From Mediannikoviicoccus vaginalis (lineage in GTDB: Bacteria; Bacillota; Clostridia; Tissierellales; Peptoniphilaceae), in the NCBI RefSeq assembly GCF_928097925.1, contig NZ_CAKMRI010000001.1:62001-126000 (forward strand): DNA of 64,000 bases, written 5' to 3'. Below the pieces are notes generated by a model that was not told where the DNA came from, did no database searches, and was given only the letters and a program-made list of their open reading frames with translations. Below are positions 42,209 to 51,196 of the stretch, one piece after another. A program made the position numbers and the translations under genes. Every line of letters starts with the position of its first letter. The stretch's first letter is position 1.

Positions 42209-43492
42209 ATGGATTACTTAGAAAAATTAAAAAATAGAGAAGAATTATTTTGGAAAAATCCGAAACTTGGCAATAAAAGTAAAGATGATTTTAGTTTAAG
42301 TTTTGACGGTGTTATTGAAGCGGAGATGCTTTTAAAAAAAATTGCACCTTTCATTATGAAAAAATTTCCAGAAACAGTTGAAAGAAATGGAATAATTGAA
42401 TCAGAATTAACTGAAATACCTAATATGAAAAAACTTTTAAATGAAAAGTATAAAAGTGATGTGCCTGGAAAAATATTTTTAAAACAGGATAATGAACTTG
42501 CCGTTGCTGGATCTGTAAAAGCAAGGGGTGGAATATATGAAATTTTAAAATATGCCAAGGAGCTTTTAGTTGATAATGGAATAATAAATGAGGACGATGA
42601 TTACTCTGTAATAGCGTCACGAGAAGTAAATAACTTTTTATCAAAATACACAATCCAAGTTGGCTCCACTGGAAATCTAGGACTTAGCATTGGAATAATA
42701 TCAAGAACTTTAGGTTTCAAAGTTGTGGTCCATATGTCCAGGGACGCTGCCCAGTGGAAAAAAGATTTACTTAGAAGCTATGGAGCAGAAGTCATAGAAT
42801 ATGAAGGTGACTATGGAAAGGCGGTTGAAAGGGGAAGAAGGCTTTCAGAACGAAATCCATATTCATACTTTGTGGATGACGAAAACTCAAAAAATTTATT
42901 TTATGGCTATGCAGTGGCTGCCATTAGACTTGAAAAGCAATTGGAAGAATTAAATGTACAAGTGAATGAAGAAAATCCATTATTCGTATATATTCCATGT
43001 GGAGTTGGAGGAGCACCTGGAGGAATTGCCTATGGACTAAAGGAGATGTTTGGAGAAAATGTTCATGTATTTTTTGTTGAGCCAACCAACTCTCCATGTA
43101 TGTTACTGGGAATGGCCAGTGGTAAGCATAGAGACATTTCAGTTTTCGACATAGGCTTAAGTGGACTTACAAAGGCAGATGGACTTGCAGTTGCTAGACC
43201 TTCAGGCTTCGTAGGCAAGGTAATGGACGAAATACTTTCGGGAGTTTTTACCATTGATGATGAATTTCTCTTTGAATACATGAATGACTTATACTCCAGC
43301 GAAAATATTTTTATAGAACCTTCTGCTGCTTCTTCTTTCCAGGGAGTCGGAAGGCTTTTCAATGATAGGGAGTTTCAAAGTTATATAACTGGAAATATAA
43401 AAGCAAAACAGGAGAATATAAACCATGTTCTATGGTCAACTGGTGGGTCCCTTGTGCCAATGAGCGTAAGAGAAAAGCTCTTAAAAAAATAG
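42209..43492 (+). CDS. dsdA: D-serine ammonia-lyase
   Basis: A 427-residue fold-type II PLP enzyme that converts D-serine to pyruvate and ammonia. Motifs are the PLP lysine in AGSVKARGG, the glycine loop SGTGNL-like GSTGNLGLS, VVHMSRDAAQWKKDLLR, and the C-terminal EPSAASSF. These residues and the overall order match DsdA and not threonine dehydratase. GGAGG precedes the ATG, following an extended -10 like sequence GGGTAAAAT. Confidence 0.93.
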   Translation: MDYLEKLKNREELFWKNPKLGNKSKDDFSLSFDGVIEAEMLLKKIAPFIMKKFPETVERNGIIESELTEIPNMKKLLNEKYKSDVPGKIFLKQDNELAVAGSVKARGGIYEILKYAKELLVDNGIINEDDDYSVIASREVNNFLSKYTIQVGSTGNLGLSIGIISRTLGFKVVVHMSRDAAQWKKDLLRSYGAEVIEYEGDYGKAVERGRRLSERNPYSYFVDDENSKNLFYGYAVAAIRLEKQLEELNVQVNEENPLFVYIPCGVGGAPGGIAYGLKEMFGENVHVFFVEPTNSPCMLLGMASGKHRDISVFDIGLSGLTKADGLAVARPSGFVGKVMDEILSGVFTIDDEFLFEYMNDLYSSENIFIEPSAASSFQGVGRLFNDREFQSYITGNIKAKQENINHVLWSTGGSLVPMSVREKLLKK

Positions 43493-43548
43493 AAAAAATC
43501 TCTTGTATTAAATCGAAAAATAAAAAAGTGAAAATTTTAAAAAAATAC

Positions 43549-43577
43549 TTTACAACTACAATACAATGAAGTATAAT
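43549..43577 (+). promoter_or_regulatory. Strong promoter in the dsdA-MATE gap
   Basis: TTTACA (43549-43554), a 17-nt spacer and a consensus TATAAT (43572-43577). No protein gene follows directly. Confidence 0.7.
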
Positions 43578-43583
43578 AGAATT

Positions 43584-43659
43584 ATCATCTTAAGATTTCT
43601 TCTATTCATATTTCTCTTTGAATAAGAGGCAAGTAAAGTCAGGGCAACCTGACTTTTTT
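43584..43659 (+). ncRNA. Candidate short transcript: small RNA or attenuated leader of the MATE gene
   Basis: Between the promoter at 43549 and an intrinsic terminator at 43635-43659 lie about 76 nt with a weak hairpin (CTCTT/AAGAG) and no convincing reading frame. The MATE gene starts 57 nt beyond the terminator, so the RNA could be a leader whose terminator is conditionally bypassed. Equally, the terminator could belong to dsdA. Confidence 0.4.
43635..43659 (+). terminator. Intrinsic terminator upstream of the MATE gene
   Basis: Perfect 9-bp stem AAAGTCAGG/CCTGACTTT with loop GCAA followed by a T-run. Confidence 0.88.
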
Positions 43660-43715
43660 GTCGTTTATATATTTTACATATAAGGATGTGGTAAAATAGT
43701 TTTAAGGAGTTGAAA

Positions 43716-45023
43716 ATGAAAAGATTTTTTAAATTTATAATACCGTCCATAATATCCATGTGGGTCTTTGCACTTTATACCATGGTAGACGGTTATTTTG
43801 TATCGAATTATGTGGGGGAAATAGAATTCTCCGCCGTTAACATATCGATGCCAATTATTACTCTGTTCTTTGCAATAGGAATACTTTTAAGTATTGGAAC
43901 GCAGGCCAGGGTTGGAATGTGCCTTGGACGAGGTGAGAAGCAAAGGGCAAATACTATTTTTACCACATCGGTTTTAAGCTTATTAATTATTGGAATTATT
44001 GTTTCACTGATTTTATTTCTTTCATTGGAAAAAGTTGTTAATATACTTGGAGTTACCGATACAACTGTTTCATTTGTAAAAGAGTATTTGAGTACGGTAA
44101 TACCATTTGGTGCCTTCTTTATGCTTAGCTATCAACTTGAAGTTATGGTAAAGGTAGACGGATCACCACATATAGCCGCATTTTCTGTGGCGCTGGCTGC
44201 AATTTCAAATATGAGCTTGGATTATTTATTTATAGTTGTATTTCATATGGGGATATTTGGCGCGGCACTGGCAACGGGAATTGCACAGACAGTTAGCACC
44301 GCCGCTTTTTTTATTCACTTTTTAAAGAAGACAGGAAGATTAAAATTTACAAGGAAGTTAGATTTTTCTGTTTTAAAAACAACTATACCACTTGGAGTAG
44401 GGGATGCTATTTCAGAAATAGCACTGGGCTTTACAGTGTTTTTGTTTAACACCAACCTATTGAAGGTGTTTGGAGAAGACGCCCTTGTGGCCTACACTGT
44501 TATTTCATATATATCGGTGTTTGCCTCCGTTACAATGACTGGAGTTGCACAAGGACTTGCGCCACTTTTTTCCTTTAACTATGGACACAAGGACTATAAA
44601 AAAATAAAGTTCTATGTGCTAAATGGAGTTATAAGTATAATTGCAATTGCCGCTTTCTTTATAATAATTTTAAACTTCTATGCAGAGCCAATTGTAAATT
44701 TATTCTTAGACGAAGGATCATCATTAATGGATAAGACCTTAGAAGCATTGGGAAGATATTCATGCGCATATCCTTTTATTGGACTAAATGGATTAATGGT
44801 TACATTTTTTGCAAGTCTTGGCAAGGGAAGAATGGCCACTGTGTTATCAGCACTTCGTACACCAATTGTAATTAGTGTAACGATGTATTTAACGAGACAT
44901 TTTTTACCAGATTATATGATTTGGTATGTGCTTGCCTTTGCAGAAGCCATAGTATTTCCTATAGGACTTTATTTCTTAATGAAATATATTGTAAGACCAC
45001 TTAGATATAGAAAAGTAGAATAA
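43716..45023 (+). CDS. MATE-family efflux transporter
   Basis: A 435-residue protein with about 12 membrane helices and the MATE opening FFKFIIPSIISMWVFALYTMVDGYFVSNYVG. It is clearly different in sequence from the MATE protein at 31585. The start at 43716 has AAGGAG 6 nt before it; a TTG two codons earlier is less likely. It may be controlled by the leader described at 43584. Confidence 0.9.
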   Translation: MKRFFKFIIPSIISMWVFALYTMVDGYFVSNYVGEIEFSAVNISMPIITLFFAIGILLSIGTQARVGMCLGRGEKQRANTIFTTSVLSLLIIGIIVSLILFLSLEKVVNILGVTDTTVSFVKEYLSTVIPFGAFFMLSYQLEVMVKVDGSPHIAAFSVALAAISNMSLDYLFIVVFHMGIFGAALATGIAQTVSTAAFFIHFLKKTGRLKFTRKLDFSVLKTTIPLGVGDAISEIALGFTVFLFNTNLLKVFGEDALVAYTVISYISVFASVTMTGVAQGLAPLFSFNYGHKDYKKIKFYVLNGVISIIAIAAFFIIILNFYAEPIVNLFLDEGSSLMDKTLEALGRYSCAYPFIGLNGLMVTFFASLGKGRMATVLSALRTPIVISVTMYLTRHFLPDYMIWYVLAFAEAIVFPIGLYFLMKYIVRPLRYRKVE

Positions 45024-45027
45024 AAAT

Positions 45028-45057
45028 AAGGAGCCAATGTTTACAGGCTCCTTTTTA
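45028..45057. terminator. Bidirectional intrinsic terminator
   Basis: AAGGAGCC/GGCTCCTT stem with a 10-nt loop and T-run on +; A-rich flank supplies U on -. Shared by the MATE gene and tyrS. Confidence 0.85.
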
Positions 45058-45058
45058 A

Positions 45059-46306
45059 TTATTTTATCTTTACTTTTTGGAAAACTTTCTTTCCTTTTTG
45101 AATTATTATTTCGCCGTCTTTAAAGTCATCTAATGTAACTTCCTTTTTGAAATCTGCAACAGCTTCTCCATTTAACTTAACACCATTTTGTTGAACGAGT
45201 CTTCTAGCTTCTCCGTTTGACTTGGTTAACTCTAAATTTGTAAGAAGATTTAAGATACCAATACCTTCTTCAAAAACGGCACTTTCCATTTCAGTAGTTG
45301 GCATATTTTCATCAGATACATGACCTTCGAATAATGCTCTTGAAGTTTCAAGGGCCTTCTTGGCCTCTTCTTCACCATGAACTAGCTTAGTGATTTCATA
45401 TGCAAGAATTTCCTTTGCTTCATTTATCTTTGATCCTTCTAAAGAACCAAGTCTCTTACACTCATCAGTTGGTAGGAAGGTTAGCATTAATAAGAATTTT
45501 TCCACATCAAGGTCATCAACATTTCTCATGTATTGGAATAGTTCGTATGGACTTGTCTTCTTTTCATCTAACCAAACTGCACCTTTTTGTGACTTACCCA
45601 TCTTAACACCTTGAGCAGTGGTAAGTAGTTTAAAGGTCATTGCATATACCTTGTCTTGCTCAAGCTTTCTTACAAGGTCATAACCACCAAGTATATTTGA
45701 CCATTGGTCTGATCCACCCATTTGAAGTTTAACGCCATGGTCTCTGTATAGTTTCAAGAAGTCATAGGACTGCATAAGCATGTATGAGAATTCGAAGAAT
45801 GTAAGACCATCTTTCATTCTATTTTTATATGCATCTAGTGTAAGCATTTGGTTTACATTGAAGTGAACGCCAATTTCTCTCATAAAGTCAAGGAAATTTA
45901 AGTCCAATAGCCAGTCGGCGTTGTTTGCAATAATTGCCTTTCCATCTTCAAAGTCAATGAATCTTTGGAATTGATTGTAGAAGCACTGTGCATTATGATT
46001 TATGGTTTCTTTTGTCATAATAGTTCTCATGTCCGATCTTCCTGAAGGGTCACCGATTAAAGTAGTTCCTCCACCAAGTAGGGCAACAGGTATGTGGCCA
46101 TGTCTTTGCATACGCATCATAACCATTATTTGTATAAAGTGACCAATGGTAAGTGAATCGGCAGTGGCATCAAATCCAATATAGAATTTAACAGGTTCTT
46201 TACCAAGAAGTTCTTTTAGTTCATCTTCATAAGTGGCTTGTTCAAAATAACCTCTCTCCACTAATTCATCAAAAACATTGTCGTGTTCTAATTTGTAATC
46301 TATCAT
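45059..46306 (-). CDS. tyrS: Tyrosyl-tRNA synthetase
   Basis: A 415-residue class I synthetase charging tRNA-Tyr. It shows FYIGFDATADSLTIGHF (HIGH region), LGGGTTLIGDPSGR, the QMGGSDQW tyrosine-binding motif, KMGKSQKGAVW (KMSKS loop) and a C-terminal S4 RNA-binding domain. The start is set at 46306, after GGAGGT; the longer frame would begin inside the T-box terminator. Expression is controlled by the T-box upstream. Confidence 0.97.
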   Translation of the reverse strand: MIDYKLEHDNVFDELVERGYFEQATYEDELKELLGKEPVKFYIGFDATADSLTIGHFIQIMVMMRMQRHGHIPVALLGGGTTLIGDPSGRSDMRTIMTKETINHNAQCFYNQFQRFIDFEDGKAIIANNADWLLDLNFLDFMREIGVHFNVNQMLTLDAYKNRMKDGLTFFEFSYMLMQSYDFLKLYRDHGVKLQMGGSDQWSNILGGYDLVRKLEQDKVYAMTFKLLTTAQGVKMGKSQKGAVWLDEKKTSPYELFQYMRNVDDLDVEKFLLMLTFLPTDECKRLGSLEGSKINEAKEILAYEITKLVHGEEEAKKALETSRALFEGHVSDENMPTTEMESAVFEEGIGILNLLTNLELTKSNGEARRLVQQNGVKLNGEAVADFKKEVTLDDFKDGEIIIQKGKKVFQKVKIK

Positions 46307-46321
46307 TTTTACCTCCAAAAT

Positions 46322-46487
46322 AAAAAATCTTCCAATTGAAAGGACGCTAAACCGTGGTACCACCTTTCTTCACTGGAAGTCTCGTTGCAATATAGGCTAC
46401 TGCAGGCCTTGGACAAAGCAAGTTGTAATTCCCTTAAACTCCGTTACGAGTCAAGGTACTGGAAATACTATAAGTCCATATTTTGTT
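46322..46487 (-). promoter_or_regulatory. T-box riboswitch of tyrS
   Basis: Read on the minus strand the leader contains the invariant T-box GGTGGTACCACGG (46364-46352), a long stem I region, and a terminator formed by CTTCC..GAAAGG pairing with CCTTTC..GGAAG (about 46379-46328) followed by six U. A candidate tyrosine specifier UAC sits in GGGAATTACAAC (about 46431-46420). Uncharged tRNA-Tyr should favour the antiterminator and read-through into tyrS. Confidence 0.92.
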
Positions 46488-46493
46488 AATGAT

Positions 46494-46521
46494 ATTGTAT
46501 CACATAAATAAAAAAACTCAA
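46494..46521 (-). promoter_or_regulatory. Promoter of the tyrS T-box leader
   Basis: Minus-strand TTGAGT (46521-46516), 16-nt spacer, TACAAT (46499-46494). The -35 overlaps the terminator arm of the upstream PatB gene. Confidence 0.55.
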
Positions 46522-46543
46522 GCATGGATGCCACACTTGAGTT
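46507..46543 (-). terminator. Intrinsic terminator of the PatB-type gene
   Basis: 8-bp stem AACTCAAG/CTTGAGTT with an inner TGG/CCA helix and a run of U on the minus strand. Confidence 0.85.
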
Positions 46544-46556
46544 AATATTATTTTCT

Positions 46557-47732
46557 TTAAAGTTTTTCTATTTCAGAAACAAGTCTATCAAGATGCTCCT
46601 TTAATATCTTTGTAGGTAATGCCACATTAAATCTTTCATAGCCTTCACCTTCTGGACCAAAGTTCTTTCCAGGATTTGTAAAGATGCCTGCTTTTTCGTA
46701 TAGGAATTTATGAAGAGTTTCTTCGTCCATACCAAGTGGTCTAAAGTCAACCCAGAACACATAGGTTCCTTCTGCCTTTGAGTATGGAAGATTTAATTTT
46801 GAAAATACCTCTTCACATAGTTTAAAGTTTTCATCAATAACTTGAAGTAGTTCCTTTAACCATGGAAGCCCTTCGGTATATGCATATTCACATGCTTTGT
46901 AGCCAAGTACATTGATTGAATTTAAATGCATCTTTATAAGTTCATCCCTTAAAGCTTCCCTAAGTTCCTCGTTGGCAATAATAATATTTGAATTTTTTAG
47001 TCCTGCAATATTAAAGCTCTTTGATGGAGCGGTGCAAGTGATGATTATATTTTGTAACTCCTTTGAAAGGCTTGCAAATATATGATGTTCATTTCCCGGT
47101 CTAATTAAGTCCATCCAAATTTCGTCGCAAATAATTTTAATATCATTTTCAAGGCAGATTTTTCCAACTCTTTCAAGTTCTTCCTTGCTCCAAACCCTTC
47201 CAACTGGATTATGTGGTGAACAGAATAATAGAGCCTTGTTATTTGGATCCTTTGCTACCTTTTCAAGGGTATCGAAGTCGATTTCATATCTTTCATTATG
47301 ATTTAAAAGAGGTACATTTACTTCTTTAAAATTATTATTTTCAATTGCAGCAATCATTGGAGGGTAAATCGGTTTAAAAATTATTACTCCTTCTCCTTCT
47401 TTGCAAACTGCTTTTAGTCCTGCGATAAATCCATCAACCACTCCTGGACTTTGAACAATCCATTCCTTTTCAATATTGTAATCATGTTGTTCCTTAAACC
47501 AATTTTTTACAATTTCTAAGTAAGAGTCGTAGGCCATGGTATAACCTAAGATACCATCGTCTAAAAAGTTTTTAAGTCCTTCTACTATGCAAGGTGGTGT
47601 GTGAAACTCCATGTCTGCCACTGAAAGTGGGACTATGTCGTCACAGACTTTGTCATAGCATTTATACATTAACTCCCATTTTGCGGAGCCAGTGTTTTTT
47701 CTAGATATTTTTGATTCAAAATCGTAATTCAT
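46557..47732 (-). CDS. PatB/MalY-type PLP C-S lyase (cystathionine beta-lyase-like)
   Basis: A 391-residue fold-type I PLP enzyme. VPLSVADMEFHTPP, GILGYTMAYDSY, CSPHNPVGRVW, ICDEIWMDL and the PLP lysine in TAPSKSFNIAGL are the PatB/MalY pattern. These enzymes split C-S bonds in cystathionine, cysteine or related thioethers and some also transaminate. Physiological substrate is undecided. GGAGGC precedes the ATG. It stands divergent from the shikimate operon. Confidence 0.9.
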   Translation of the reverse strand: MNYDFESKISRKNTGSAKWELMYKCYDKVCDDIVPLSVADMEFHTPPCIVEGLKNFLDDGILGYTMAYDSYLEIVKNWFKEQHDYNIEKEWIVQSPGVVDGFIAGLKAVCKEGEGVIIFKPIYPPMIAAIENNNFKEVNVPLLNHNERYEIDFDTLEKVAKDPNNKALLFCSPHNPVGRVWSKEELERVGKICLENDIKIICDEIWMDLIRPGNEHHIFASLSKELQNIIITCTAPSKSFNIAGLKNSNIIIANEELREALRDELIKMHLNSINVLGYKACEYAYTEGLPWLKELLQVIDENFKLCEEVFSKLNLPYSKAEGTYVFWVDFRPLGMDEETLHKFLYEKAGIFTNPGKNFGPEGEGYERFNVALPTKILKEHLDRLVSEIEKL

Positions 47733-47867
47733 AATGCCTCCTTAAAGTTTTTCTATAATTTTATTCTATCACAAATAATTGAAGTTTGATTAACTTTTGT
47801 TTTATTTTAGAAAAACCTCAATAGATGATAAAATAGGATTAGTATATCAGAGATAAAGGAATTAGAT

Positions 47868-48890
47868 ATGATAGTAAAATTAAAACAAGAATTTGATAAG
47901 CAAAATGTAATGAATTTAATTTCTTGGTTTGAAAAAAAAGATTTGCAAATTGTAGAGACCAAGGGAGAAAATTCAATAGTGTTGTCTATTATTGGTGACA
48001 CTAGAATGATTAATGAAACCTCAGTTAAGGCCTTTGACTGTGTTGACTCGGTTTATAGAATTCAAGAGCCATACAAAGAGGCAAATATAAAGTACCACAA
48101 GGACAAAGCCGTAGTAAAAGTAAAGGACATTGAAATTGGTGGAAAAGACTTTGTTGTAATGGCGGGGCCATGTTCCGTTGAGTCAAGGGAGCAGGTTTTA
48201 GAAGTTGCAAAAAAAGTTAAAGAGTCCGGTGCAAATATCTTAAGGGGTGGCGCTTTTAAACCACGAACTTCACCTTACTCATTCCAAGGTATGGGTCAAG
48301 AGGGCATAGAGTACCTTTTAGAAGCAAAGGAAGCTACGGGGCTACCAATAGTTTCTGAAATAATGGACATAGATGACCTTCCATATTTTGAAGACGTGGA
48401 CATCCTTCAAGTTGGTGCAAGGAATATGCAAAACTTTTCTCTATTAAAAAAACTTGGTAGTGTAGACAAACCCATTCTTTTAAAGAGAGGACTTTCTGCA
48501 ACCTATGAAGAGCTTTTAATGTCCGCAGAGTATTTAATGGCATGGGGAAACGAAAATATTATTCTTTGCGAAAGGGGAATAAGAACTTTTGAAACCGGGG
48601 TGAGAAATATTTTAGATATTACCGCTGTGCCATATTTAAGAACAAGAACGCAGCTTCCAATTATTATAGACCCTTCACATGCCAGTGGTGCATGGGAGCT
48701 GGTGGAGCCACTTTCCATGGCTGCAACTGCAGTTGGAAGTGATGGACTAATTGTGGAAGTTCACAACAATCCAGAAAAGGCGCTTTGCGATGGATCGCAG
48801 TCCCTAAAGCCAAAAAAATTTGATCATATGATGAAGAAAATTTCAATTATGAAAAAAGCATTAAAAGAGATAGAAGAGTTAGATGAATAA
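47868..48890 (+). CDS. aroF: 3-deoxy-7-phosphoheptulonate synthase (DAHP synthase, type Ib)
   Basis: A 340-residue enzyme condensing phosphoenolpyruvate and erythrose-4-phosphate, the first shikimate step. Residues about 1-70 form a ferredoxin-like regulatory domain as in Thermotoga-type enzymes, and the barrel shows MAGPCSVESREQ, GGAFKPRTSPYSFQG, LQVGARNMQNF, LLKRG and IIDPSHASG. It is the first gene of the nested ara-type operon and overlaps aroB by 8 nt. No fused chorismate mutase is present; that enzyme is encoded separately at 29910. Confidence 0.95.
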   Translation: MIVKLKQEFDKQNVMNLISWFEKKDLQIVETKGENSIVLSIIGDTRMINETSVKAFDCVDSVYRIQEPYKEANIKYHKDKAVVKVKDIEIGGKDFVVMAGPCSVESREQVLEVAKKVKESGANILRGGAFKPRTSPYSFQGMGQEGIEYLLEAKEATGLPIVSEIMDIDDLPYFEDVDILQVGARNMQNFSLLKKLGSVDKPILLKRGLSATYEELLMSAEYLMAWGNENIILCERGIRTFETGVRNILDITAVPYLRTRTQLPIIIDPSHASGAWELVEPLSMAATAVGSDGLIVEVHNNPEKALCDGSQSLKPKKFDHMMKKISIMKKALKEIEELDE

Positions 48891-49947
48891 GATTATAGAT
48901 ATAGAAGTTTCTAAGAGCTACAAGGTCCACCTAGGACATGAAAATTATAAAGACATAGTACAATATGTCGATGGAGGAAAAAAAGTTTTTATTATTACAG
49001 ATGAAAACTTGGAGAAACTTCATTTAAAAGAACTTACAACAATTTTAGATAAAGAAGACATTAACTATTTCAAATTTGTTTTAAAACCGGGAGAGGACTC
49101 TAAGAGTTTAGAAGTTGTAGAAAGAATAATGAACGCCATGGCAGCACAGAAGATGAGTCGCTCGGACATAGTAATTGCCTTTGGTGGGGGAGTTGTGGGA
49201 GACATTGCAGGCTTTTGTGCATCCATATACCAAAGGGGAGTGGAGTATATACAGATTCCAACAACACTACTTGCAGCCGTGGACTCTTCCGTTGGTGGAA
49301 AAACCGCAGTGAATTTAAAAAGTGGTAAGAATTTAGTTGGTTCATTTAAACAACCCCTTGCAGTTTTATGTAATCTAGATACTTTTAAAACACTTAGTAA
49401 AGAAGAGTTCAACAATGGTGTATACGAATGTATTAAATATGGAATTCTATTTGAAAGAGAATATTTTAATATATTTTTACAAGAGGACTTCGATGTAAAT
49501 TCAAACAGGCTCCTGGAAGTTGTCGAAAGGGCAATAGAGTTTAAGGCCAAAGTGGTAATAGAAGATGAGTTTGACTTTGGAATGAGAAGGCTTTTAAACC
49601 TTGGACACACATTTGGCCATGGTATTGAACAGGCTTCAAATTATAAGATAAAACATGGTTTTGCAGTGGGCCTTGGAATGGAAATTGTCTCTAAGATAAG
49701 TCGAAGTCTAAATGAAATCACAGAAGAAGAACTTGAAGAAATTTTAGCTGTGATGAAAAAGTATAGAAATATAAAACTACCTACAATTTCATCGCAGGAT
49801 ATTCTTTCATATGTGCTTGTGGATAAAAAAATATATGATGGAGTTATCAATATGATTATTCCGAAATCCATTGGAGAATGTGAAATTAAAGAAGTTGAAC
49901 TTGATAAATTAAAGGAGCTTTACTACCTTGGAACGAATAATAGTTAA
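48883..49947 (+). CDS. aroB: 3-dehydroquinate synthase
   Basis: A 354-residue NAD- and metal-dependent enzyme making 3-dehydroquinate from DAHP. Motifs include PGEDSKS, AFGGGVVGDIAGFCAS, PTTLLAAVDSSVGGKT and the metal-binding histidines in NLGHTFGHGIE. It starts inside aroF and ends inside aroA. Confidence 0.96.
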   Translation: MNKIIDIEVSKSYKVHLGHENYKDIVQYVDGGKKVFIITDENLEKLHLKELTTILDKEDINYFKFVLKPGEDSKSLEVVERIMNAMAAQKMSRSDIVIAFGGGVVGDIAGFCASIYQRGVEYIQIPTTLLAAVDSSVGGKTAVNLKSGKNLVGSFKQPLAVLCNLDTFKTLSKEEFNNGVYECIKYGILFEREYFNIFLQEDFDVNSNRLLEVVERAIEFKAKVVIEDEFDFGMRRLLNLGHTFGHGIEQASNYKIKHGFAVGLGMEIVSKISRSLNEITEEELEEILAVMKKYRNIKLPTISSQDILSYVLVDKKIYDGVINMIIPKSIGECEIKEVELDKLKELYYLGTNNS

Positions 49948-51196
49948 ACCAAATAGTTTAAGTGGAAAAATAAAGGCCATACCATCAAAGACCTATGGTC
50001 ATAGAATGATAATACTTTCTGCCCTCTCTGGAAAAAAATCAAGGCTTATTATAGATGAGTATAACGATGACCTGTTTGCAACGTTAAACTGCATAAAAGA
50101 ACTTGGCGCAGATTATAGTATAGACGGAGAGGTTTTAACAATTTTTCCAATAAAGAAAATAAATTCAAAACCATTATTAAACGCAGGGGAGTCGGGTTCA
50201 ACACTTAGATTTATAATTCCAGTAGCAACGGCGCTATATGAAAACACTGTTATAGATGCAAAGGGTAGTTTAAAAAATAGACCTATAGAGCCATTACTAG
50301 ATGGACTAGCAGGGACCGGGGTGAAATTTTCAAACACAACTCTTCCCATGGAGACCTTTGGAAAATTTATTGGTGGAGAAATAGAACTTCCAGGCCATGT
50401 GTCCTCACAATTCATTACGGGAATACTAATAGCCGCTTCAGTCTTAGAAAAAGATACAAGAATAATCTTAACCAGTGAACTACAGTCTAGGGCATATGTA
50501 GATGTAACCATTGACGTGCTTAAAAGATATGGTATAGACGTGGAAAAGTTCAGTGACGGATTTTTTGTAAAAGGTTCACAGTGTTTAAATCCACCGGAGG
50601 AAATTCGAGTTGAAGGTGACTGGTCAAATGCAGCCCCGTTTCTTGTGGCAGGAGCGCTTCATGGCGAAGTTGAAATTACTGGAATGAATAGTGAGTCCAT
50701 TCAGGGGGACAGAGTAATATTAGATATTTTAAAGTCCTTTGGAGCGGATGTTTCAATTTCTGACACAATCAAAGTGAAATCTAAGGACAAGATCCCACTT
50801 AACATTGACATAAATGAATGCCCCGACCTACTTCCAGTGCTTTCCATACTTGCATGTGGAGCAAAGGGGAAGTCTATTTTCACAGGTTGCCATAGACTAA
50901 AGATAAAGGAGTCGGACAGACTTACAAATTCCATGGAAATTATAAATAATTTAGGTGGAGAAGCCCTCATAAAAGATGACAGTTTAATTGTAAATGGAAG
51001 AGGATACCTTTTTGGTGGAGTTGTTGAAGGCTACGGAGACCATAGAATGGTTATGGCAGCAACAATAGCGTCATTAATTTCTGAAAATGAAATTGAAATA
51101 GATGGATTTTCTGCAATAAATAAATCCTATCCGAGATTTTTTAAAGACTTTAAGTGCCTTGGAGGTGAAGTGGTTGAGTTCGATAATTGGAAATAA
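49928..51196 (+). CDS. aroA: EPSP synthase (3-phosphoshikimate 1-carboxyvinyltransferase)
   Basis: A 422-residue enzyme adding enolpyruvate to shikimate-3-phosphate. GESGSTLRFIIPVA, QSRAYVDVTIDVLKRYGI, and HRLKIKESDRLTNS with YGDHRMVMA are the family signature elements. The start codon is TTG at 49928, with AAAGGAG upstream inside aroB; no ATG fits. The glycine of the glyphosate-related loop reads LNAGESGST (usual LGNAGTAMR in class I), pointing to a class II type, glyphosate-tolerant-like sequence; that is inference. Confidence 0.94.
   Translation: MERIIVKPNSLSGKIKAIPSKTYGHRMIILSALSGKKSRLIIDEYNDDLFATLNCIKELGADYSIDGEVLTIFPIKKINSKPLLNAGESGSTLRFIIPVATALYENTVIDAKGSLKNRPIEPLLDGLAGTGVKFSNTTLPMETFGKFIGGEIELPGHVSSQFITGILIAASVLEKDTRIILTSELQSRAYVDVTIDVLKRYGIDVEKFSDGFFVKGSQCLNPPEEIRVEGDWSNAAPFLVAGALHGEVEITGMNSESIQGDRVILDILKSFGADVSISDTIKVKSKDKIPLNIDINECPDLLPVLSILACGAKGKSIFTGCHRLKIKESDRLTNSMEIINNLGGEALIKDDSLIVNGRGYLFGGVVEGYGDHRMVMAATIASLISENEIEIDGFSAINKSYPRFFKDFKCLGGEVVEFDNWK

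Noticed and set aside
43566-43625. 19-codon hydrophobic reading frame near the MATE leader
   Set aside because: It begins before the predicted transcription start and has no ribosome binding site.
49065-49610. 181-codon minus-strand frame over aroB
   Set aside because: Antisense to well-conserved aroB; composition reflects the complementary codon pattern.
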